Position numbers and translations under genes: made by a program
The notes under the pieces: generated by a model
Databases searched by the model: none
What the model was told of the DNA's origin: nothing
The model's input: the letters and a program-made list of their open reading frames with translations, nothing else
Part shown: piece by piece, positions 55,865 through 64,000 of the stretch
Position numbering within the stretch: position 1 is the stretch's first letter
Layout: every line of letters begins with the position of its first letter
Source: Micropterus salmoides
Lineage: Eukaryota > Chordata > Actinopteri > Centrarchiformes > Centrarchidae
Direction: 5' to 3'
DNA: 64,000 bases
NCBI RefSeq assembly: GCF_014851395.1
Contig: NW_024043372.1
Coordinates: 9,313,490-9,377,489 of the forward strand

Positions 55865-56170
55865 TTTTAGAGGTGGAACGAGCTACCACACGCCATCAGA
55901 GCAAGGGTGTGCCTCTCTAACTTCAAGAAGCTCTTGAAAACTCATCTCTTCCGAGAACACTTCCTCTTATAACACCTCTAACTCCTAACCTCTAACATGC
56001 ACGTGCTCTTCTTCTATCCCCTACAATGATCTTGTATTGATTGCACATATACTGTCAGTTGTAGATCTGTATTTGATGCTGTGTTGATGCTTGCATGTTG
56101 TTCCTCAAATGTCAGTGGCTTTGGATAAAAGCGTCTGCCAGATGAGTAAATGTAAATGTAATGTAATGTG
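55865..56170 (+). pseudogene. LINE ORF C-terminus and 3' tail
   Basis: The frame WNELPHAIRARVCLSNFKKL, then LKTHLFREHFLL and a stop (55970-55972), is the typical end of a fish LINE reverse transcriptase protein. The tail carries TTTGGATAAAAGCGTCTGCC followed by a TAAATG/TAATG repeat. The TTTGGATAAAAGCGTC phrase is shared with the SINE at 50663-50837. Confidence 0.85.
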
Positions 56171-56941
56171 TGTCTTTGTTAATCACTGTTTACGTAAAAG
56201 CAGTAACAGGCTTTTAGGAGGTTAATGATGAGTTAAACTAAATTTTAATGCAGACCGTCCCTAGTATACTTTATAACTATACTTCTCATGCTACTTTCTC
56301 ATTATAAAAGTATTACAAAATTAATTATAGAATGGACACAGCATTAAACCAGATCATATAATTTTCAGGAACCCTTAGCCAACCAATTGGGATATTTTTT
56401 ACTGTGTCATCTCTTGAGTACACTGAATGATAAACCTAATACATTTTTATACATTCTCAGAAATAAATTCACATTGTTTTAGGGACAATCTCTTTCACTG
56501 TTTGATGTGGTAATTGCAAAAGAAAAATCAGGTGTTGTACTCCATTGATAGCGTCTCCAGTGTCAATGTTTCAAATGCTAATCATTTTATAATTGTGTTG
56601 TTTTTTTATTTCAGATGTTACTCAGCAACAGATAGGCATTGATTTAATTCTGTTGCTCATTATATTTGTGAAAGCGTGTGATGAATGCTTATTGGAGAAT
56701 AAATTCTGAATCACAAAATATCCTCTGAGATTACAGAGGAGGATGTTTTAAAATTCAAAACAGTAGAGTTTCAAATAATCAGCCGAGAGCTTGGAGGGTG
56801 TCTGGGAGTGCTACAACAAAACCATGGACTGTATCTTTAAACAGTTGTTTTGTGTGTTGACAGGAAGTTGACAGTTGAAACTGTTAGGATTTTTAATAGG
56901 ATTTTTAATTTTTCCTTACTTAAATTGATTAATACGTTTCC
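56171..56941. other. non-coding, nothing recognised
   Basis: AT-rich spacer between the LINE tail and the hAT element. Confidence 0.4.
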
Positions 56942-56949
56942 TTGTTTAG

Positions 56950-57854
56950 TAGGGATGCACCGAATGTTTGGCCGATAATAGCAAAAAGCAGGAAAAAGCA
57001 CTTTCGGTGTTCAGCCTAATAAGTCAAAAGACCGATTAAATTTTACCAACAATTATGTTGACATGTCGGCAGTGTGGAAGCATTTTAAAGTGTAAAAATC
57101 ACCGTTTCCAGACACTGTTCTGCTGAATTGTGTCCTAGCACATCCACACTCATCTATGGCAGACCGTTAGAAAAGGCAACAAATGGTCTGACCCGCTTTG
57201 AGTGTTTCTCTCACTCGATTGTGAGAAGGCGATTAAGCTAGCCACACCTACATTTGGAGTGCACATGTATTCAAACCTTTATGGTAACGTTAGATCCACT
57301 TAAACAGACCGGTGCGAGCTGACAGGCAGGTTTGCGACTTTGTCATTTTCTCTCTTTACAAAGACATTTGTTACAGTATAAGAGTCCTACCAGAAGACAG
57401 GCTGTGAAGTATTCATGTTACGTGATACGAGAACCACATACAGCATTATTTGTCAAATTGGGTCGGACTTGATGAATTTAGTGCAAGGATACACATGTGA
57501 CAACGTCCTGTTTTCAAAATAAGGTGTCTATACAGGATGAAAATAAGATTAATTGTATTATATTCACAGAAAGTATAAAACATATTACGTGTCCATTAAA
57601 AGTAAAAGGGACACATGTACTTTACGGACTCTCTTGGGCCAATGACTCACCAACCATAGTCTCTCTAAATCCTGTGTGAAACATGAGTAAAATGCACATT
57701 TTGACTATTTAATTTATGCAATGGTAAAAAAATAATTGGCAAAATATATGGAAGAAATGTGAATGTAGTTGTTTGGTGTTCAGTATTCAGCACATTTTGT
57801 CATTATATTTGGCTTCGGCCAAGATTTACATTCATTAATTTTGGTGCTTCCCTA
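56950..57854. mobile_element. 905-bp hAT element with perfect target duplication
   Basis: Ends TAGGGATGCACCGAATG and (inverted) TAGGGAAGCACCAAAAT; the first 12 bases match at 11. TTGTTTAG is duplicated on both sides (56942-56949 and 57855-57862). A broken copy of the MSAVWKHFKV start of a BED-finger transposase is at about 57063. Same family as 18318-19120. A roughly 70-bp insertion near 57617-57682 resembles the end of the hAT family at 4499-5409. Confidence 0.9.
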
Positions 57855-58025
57855 TTGTTTAGGAGTGGCTCTCTAAACACAAACTTAAAAAGAGTAAAAA
57901 TTATTCCTCTGTGAATTGTGCACATCATTAGAAGCAGTTGAGAAAGATACATATACAGGTAGTCTTTTCTCACCCTGGCAGTGCTGCTGCATTGCCCTAC
58001 TCATTGAGCTATGTAGAGAATCAAA

Positions 58026-59278
<1,253 letters not shown>

Positions 59279-59432
59279 CCGGCGGTGGATTGGAGCACTC
59301 TGATTGGAGGATTTGCGAGGTGGTTTTTCGGTCTGGCGCCGCCTCCCCCCGGGGCCGGCGTGCGCTCCCAGCAGCCCGTGGTGCCCTGTGCCCCCCCCTC
59401 CCCGTCACTGCACACCAGAGCCCATGCCCAGG
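59279..59432 (+). other. candidate upstream exon of ip6k1, coding potential uncertain
   Basis: A long C/T tract and acceptor (GGCCTCTGTGCAG) precede a GC-rich 154-base open block ending at donor CCCAGG|GTAAGA. In the frame that is open it reads PAVDWSTLIGGFARWFFGLA, then a Pro-rich stretch. It ends with one extra base, which joins in frame to the ip6k1 exon beginning at 62274. With the alternative acceptor at 59187 all three frames are closed near their start, which would make it a 5'UTR exon. No ATG start is present in the open frame. Confidence 0.4.
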
Positions 59433-60480
59433 GTAAGACCAGGACTTGGACCACCTTCATATATTACAGTGGACACCCCACAGATCAGTCTGTCAGTGGC
59501 AGGTCATGGAAATATTTTTGTTTTTATATCGGGAGTTTCAGTGATCACACCCATAGTTTGGCGTCCTTTGTCTAGAACCAAAGCAGAAATCATAAATCAA
59601 AAGTCAGTTCCTCTTTTCGAAACAAACCAACTACATCTTTCTTGGTGCACTGCGCTGATTATTATGTGCATACGGCGTCACCACATCAGTGTAATGCTGC
59701 AGTGGCAGTTAAATTGTTGCAATAAATTCCCTTATATCAGACCAATAAAACTGTGACTAATTCAAAAGCCAGCACATTGTCCACATTCAAAACTCTTCAG
59801 ATTAATTCAAATGTACTTGTATTGCCTAAAACCACATATTTGCTTCGAAGGTCAGAATTTTTATATGGCTGTTTAATTCAAATGCAAAGGGAAGTAATCA
59901 ACATGTATAGTAGTGAAGGTGACAGTTCAGACAGCTAGTCGATGAGAGTTGACTTTTTTCACATTTCTGCCGCATCACACCACAGAAACCACATTGAGGA
60001 AAACAATACGTGAATGATTTTGCTGGTATCTGAGTGAACTCCGATGAATTATACACCTCTTCACCAGCAGTGGACAAACAAAAATCAGCCATTCTCTCAA
60101 TTTTAAACTACAATAAGTTTTAAAGCAGTAGTTTGATAATAGCAACGTGTAGCACATGGTACAGGTTGTTAGTAGGATCAATCAAATTGCACAACATGGA
60201 GGGCAAATGCAGCAGTACCAACTGGCTGAAAGAACCTTTATTGTCTCTTCTGTCTGTCAAAACACAACAGCTTTCTGTACATAGTTCATAACCTTCAAAG
60301 TTTTATTGTTGACGATACTTTCATGAAAATGTTTTGTTGAATCAGTGCTCACATTCTCCTTTGTCGGCTGGTACGGGTCACTTACCCTCAGAAATGGATA
60401 CTGCAGGGTATCGTCAAAGTGTGTAGCAAAATTGCAGTGATGATCTTGAATGACCTTCTTCATCTGTACAAAGTTAGGAC
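59433..60480. other. non-coding, nothing recognised
   Basis: AT-rich intron-like sequence. Confidence 0.4.
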
Positions 60481-60760
60481 TTTAAAGAAAAGCCCAGTAA
60501 GTCCTGGCTGATCCTAGCCCCACCCCTGTTCAAGGACTTCATGCTGCTTCCGTCTGGCCACAGAAATAGCCTGCCAAGATGCAGGACCGGTAGATTTAAG
60601 AACAAATTTTTCTCTGATTCCACTGGCCTTTTTAAAAAACTCTGTGATTTTTGTATTATATTTATTGTGTATTGTCTGTCTGATTGTGTAGTCACTGCTC
60701 TCTGTACAACAAATTGCCCCTCAGGGCATGTTTGCTTACGTTGATTTGGTGTGTTGCAGG
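60481..60760 (+). pseudogene. LINE ORF C-terminal fragment
   Basis: The frame DFMLLPSGHRNSLPRCRTGR, then FKNKFF, corresponds to the last part of a fish LINE reverse transcriptase protein (LLPSG.R...CRT.R.K.SF). It is followed by an AT-rich tail. Strongly truncated. Confidence 0.7.
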
Positions 60761-61193
60761 CTGCAGTAAACACCTGCAGGTCTTAACTGTAACTGAAATG
60801 TGTCTTTATCTGGTACACTGAGCATAGATTTTACCATTTAGACACAATTTAACATTTAAAAAACGTTGGCTTGTTATATGAAGTAAAAATAAGTTGTTTT
60901 TTTCAAATTTCTCAAAGTAAGGTATTGAATAAGGTATAATTTTGATTGCTAAAATTGATTTGCGGTATCATGGCAGAAGGTCTGGTACTGTATTGGCACT
61001 AGCATCAAAACATTTTAAATGATACTCAGCCTTAGTGAGAGCTGCTGCCTGAGCAGAACCAGGCCTTAAAGCCAGGTTATACTAGAAAAGAAAAGTGTTG
61101 TCTGTTATGACAATGTGGGGGTTTCCGAAGCTATTTGACCCTCCGATGAGCCGTTCTGATGGAGTATACTGGTGGGTTTACTGTGAAACACGG

Positions 61194-62233
61194 TGCTTCT
61201 CAAGTCTCTTAATTGCATCCGTGTTTCCCTCACTTGCATCTTTTCCTTGCGTCTTAGTCCCGCCCACCGGGGATGCATGGAGAGAGGAAACCAAGCAAGG
61301 AGAAAAGGAACAAGGAAATATGTTTCTAGAAACATGAGACGTCCTTTCCTCCAAAGCGTCACATGAAGCGACGTCAGTTTGTGATGACAGTGGCAGCTGA
61401 TCACAGCCGGATCAGCTGTCAGTCCGCTCTAACAGCTGTAGAGACTTTTGATGGAGTTTGTGTCGGCACACATGTGCACTGTTCTGATACTAATAAAGTC
61501 TCAGTCTCAACACCTACACATGAATAATTATAGGTTATTGTATGTCCTGCTCAGAGGCACAGGATCATTTCTACTGGCACAATGCTGATGAAATCTGCAT
61601 TTTTATTTATTGATTCTGATCGTGAATTCGCTAGCCTATTGAATAACGCAGAATATATATCATGGTGTCTTGGGATTTATTAGGCTAAATGTTTCAGGGA
61701 AATTGAAATGATGTAACTCTAAGTCGACGCTCAGTTTTAGCTCCTGACTACTATGATTTAAAGTCGTCTATTTGGACTTAATACAGGAATGACCCGCCTC
61801 ACACGTGACTGAATAGAAATGACAATAAAATATGTAAAAACATGTTTCTTGCTGACAGACTCTCCAAATCTCTCTGACTTTAGCCTAGTTGTCTCCACAA
61901 TAAAAGTTAATGGGAGAAATAAAAGAAAAATACAATAATTCTAATAGCCTAAGTAAAGAAAGTTGTGTTTAATGTTATCTATTGTGATGTCTCACATCAG
62001 TCCGATCAGCTGCAGCGTCCAATCAATATAACGGCAACACAATAAGGTGGTGTGTTGGTCAGTAAAAGACTTCCGCGAAGGATTCACTGGTGTCCTCGCT
62101 CATAGCTCCTCGGAGATCGCTCCTCGATCCTCGGAGCGCAAATAAGAGCTTTTGGACGGTCTGCAAAATGGCGGAGCGGAACAACTTCTGGTTCAAGCGA
62201 GGATCGGGGAGCAAGGAAACGGCTTGAGAAGCA
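61194..62233. mobile_element. probable DNA transposon with TGCTTCTCAAG ends
   Basis: TGCTTCTCAAG at 61194 and its exact inverse CTTGAGAAGCA ending at 62233 bound about 1.04 kb. Similarity continues weakly inward. The right part is CpG-rich (CGGAGATCGCTCCTCGATCC). No target duplication was identified. The right end lies 40 bases before the ip6k1 exon at 62274. Confidence 0.45.
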
Positions 62234-62273
62234 TCCACAGAAACCCTTTGATATATCCTTCTCTCCTTGGCAG

Positions 62274-62416
62274 GAGGAGTCACCGTACGTCCTCCAGGAG
62301 CCATGTGCCTCCCTCACACCAACAACATGGACAGCAAGCTACAGGGGGCGGGGCCAGGGGGAGGGGCTTCACTTCGACGCGCAGGAGGCGTTCCACTGGA
62401 GCCCTTCATACACCAG
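62274..62416 (+). CDS. ip6k1: ip6k1 first coding exon (CDS 62303-62416)
   Basis: Inositol hexakisphosphate kinase 1 phosphorylates InsP6 to the inositol pyrophosphate 5-InsP7, affecting phosphate sensing, insulin signalling and vesicle traffic. Acceptor CTCTCCTTGGCAG ends at 62273; 29 bases of leader are followed by ATG at 62303. The 38 codons start MCLPHTNNMDSKLQG, a Gly-rich variable N-terminus, and end in the conserved VPLEPFIHQ before a GTGGGT donor at 62417. An internal ATG at 62327 could also initiate. The MC start resembles mammalian IP6K1 rather than IP6K2. Confidence 0.88.
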
Positions 62417-63047
62417 GTGGGTATGAATGTGTGTGCAGAAAATAGCTGAAATAAAGATAGATAGCTCTGTGATGATAATAATATATATATATTTTTTTTA
62501 TCTGAAAGAAACACTTAACCTCAAACATCTGAAGTGTATGAATAAAGTCACAGCATGACTTAATTAAAAAACAAAATTGGAGGCAGACTGTCGTCATCAG
62601 CTGGGTACACCTGTGTGTAATACGTTTTGCATCGAACAACAAAAAAAGAAAACAAAATTGTAGCTGAAAACCGCCTTCCCGGTCAGCTGGCTCACTGGCT
62701 ATTGTAGGTTTCTGCTCTGTATTGCATTGCCGTCCCTTTCACACTGCAAGATTTTGAATCAGACATGTTTGATATATGTGATTCGAGTCAGGGAGACTCC
62801 AAGCCATGTGGTTATATTAGGATTACTGTATGCCTGTAAACTCCTCACACTACATGATCGTTTGGGCAGATAATCTGTGTAGACCAGCCTCGAGAGTGCG
62901 ATTATCAGGAGGGACGGATCAAACCCAAAATCTGCCAATAATACTCTAGTGTGGGGCCAACATTAGTGTATCAGTATATATTTAAGTTTTTGTGATACCT
63001 GTTTTGCCTGTTTTCTCTCTTAGCTGTGTGTGTGTCTGTGTTTCCAG
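62417..63047 (+). other. ip6k1: ip6k1 intron, nothing recognised
   Basis: A short TA run near 62483 and AT-rich sequence. The acceptor CTGTGTTTCCAG closes the intron at 63047. Confidence 0.6.
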
Positions 63048-63174
63048 GTGGGAGGTCACACCAGTATGATGCGTTACGATGACCACACAGTGTGTAAGCC
63101 TCTGATCAGCAGAGAGCAGCGCTTCTACGAGTCTCTGCCTCCAGAGATGAAGGAGTTCACTCCTGAGTATAAAG
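63048..63174 (+). CDS. ip6k1: ip6k1 second coding exon; gene continues beyond the window
   Basis: 42 codons plus one base encode VGGHTSMMRYDDHTVCKPLI, then SREQRFYESLPPEMKEFTPE and YK, nearly identical to the N-lobe start of IP6K1. IP6K2 differs clearly here. Donor GTCAGT at 63175. The catalytic PxxxDxKxG and later motifs would lie in exons right of the window, so the gene is partial. Confidence 0.95.
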
Positions 63175-64000
63175 GTCAGTCAAAGCTCACTGATGTTTAG
63201 TATTAGTGAAGCCATGGATGTAAGCTGAATTTGTAGGTGAACTACCTATACCGATCTCTACTCACCCTTTTTGTCTGACATACTCCACTTTACAGCCCTA
63301 TTATCAGATGGGCTTAAGTACCCCGTCATCGTACCCCTTCATGAAGTTGTTCAGTAGAATTTTACTGCAGAGAAAACGGTGAATCTATAGCTGCACATCC
63401 AAAATACATGTTAATTCTGTAGTTGTTGGTGTTTAGGCTTGGACCTTTTGTTTCTTTTCCCCTTTTTCAGGTTTGTTTGATCAGTTTGTATTCATACTAC
63501 TACCACACAGAGATGGTAACCATCTATCTGTTACTTTCAGCTGTCCATTTTACCTTTTCTGCTCACTTGCTAAGTAGTTTGCACTCTCTGGCAATCACAA
63601 AACATATGAAGGTGTTACAACTGAGTCAGGTCAGTGGGAAACTGAAGCATGTCCTGTGCAGTCCATCTGTTGTAGCTTAATTTCAGCCACTCTATATTGT
63701 GGACACATATTCTCAGACGCTGGTTCTTGTACTGAGTGTCTTGTTGTGGTCAATTCACTGTAGCCACAACACAAGATTACAGATGATGTTACTTTAGATA
63801 AATCCATCTAATCTAACACCACATCCACACATTACTTTCAGATACTGTAACCAATATGAAAGCAACCCACAGACGTAATACTTCAAACCACAGCCTGCCA
63901 CGTCTACATCAGTTATGTTAACAACAGACAATAAAGACCAGTTCAAATAGCCTCAAACACTTTTAAAACTGGTGCACTTGTGGGATCTTTACTTGATTTT
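63175..64000 (+). other. ip6k1: ip6k1 intron to the window edge, nothing recognised
   Basis: No further ip6k1 exon is seen before the right edge. Confidence 0.6.

Noticed and set aside
62084..62317. Coding exon around CAAAATGGCGGAGCGG
   Set aside because: The ATG there opens only a short frame, and the region lies within a probable transposon; the ip6k1 start at 62303 is better supported.

Overview
This window is nuclear DNA from a vertebrate, almost certainly a spiny-rayed teleost fish. The evidence is intron-split vertebrate genes, AT-rich non-coding sequence, abundant (CA)n and (GATA)n microsatellites, and a typical fish transposon mix: Tc1/mariner, many hAT elements and MITEs, several LINE 3' ends and a tRNA-derived SINE. 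Nothing prokaryotic is present. Most small open frames are antisense shadows of real exons or lie in repeats.

Layout. (1) Positions 1-8.9 kb are transposon-rich: a 1.5 kb hAT element, an unidentified coding-like remnant, a composite hAT element, and an almost intact Tc1/mariner element of DD36E type with one stop codon in its transposase. (2) 8.93-11.1 kb, plus strand: the last coding exon and 3'UTR of a gene whose protein ends in a Gln-rich stretch and an Arg/Gly tail. It is probably tasor (fam208a), judged mainly from its position tail-to-tail with ccdc66. (3) 16.3-36.3 kb, minus strand: a complete ccdc66 gene. I could follow 21 coding exons with matching phases at every junction, giving 869 codons. 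(4) 36.3-62 kb: the ccdc66 promoter, a second CpG-containing promoter candidate near 38.8 kb, then about 20 kb of non-coding DNA with LINE, SINE, hAT and MITE copies. (5) 59.3-63.2 kb, plus strand: the 5' part of ip6k1 (two coding exons and a possible upstream exon), continuing past the right edge.

The most unusual feature is a roughly 3.4 kb insertion in ccdc66 intron 16 (about 23.59-27.0 kb). It is strongly strand-asymmetric (G/T-rich on the minus strand), ends in a 23-base poly(A) on the minus strand and is flanked by a 13-bp target-site duplication, so it arrived by retrotransposition. I see no reverse transcriptase in it. Its 5' end lies only 17 bases downstream of the exon 16 splice donor, in the sense orientation of ccdc66.

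The three host genes have no obvious shared pathway. CCDC66 is a centrosome/cilium microtubule protein, TASOR is a chromatin-silencing (HUSH) subunit, and IP6K1 makes inositol pyrophosphate. Gene identities rest on remembered family sequences and exon-phase consistency; no database search was possible.
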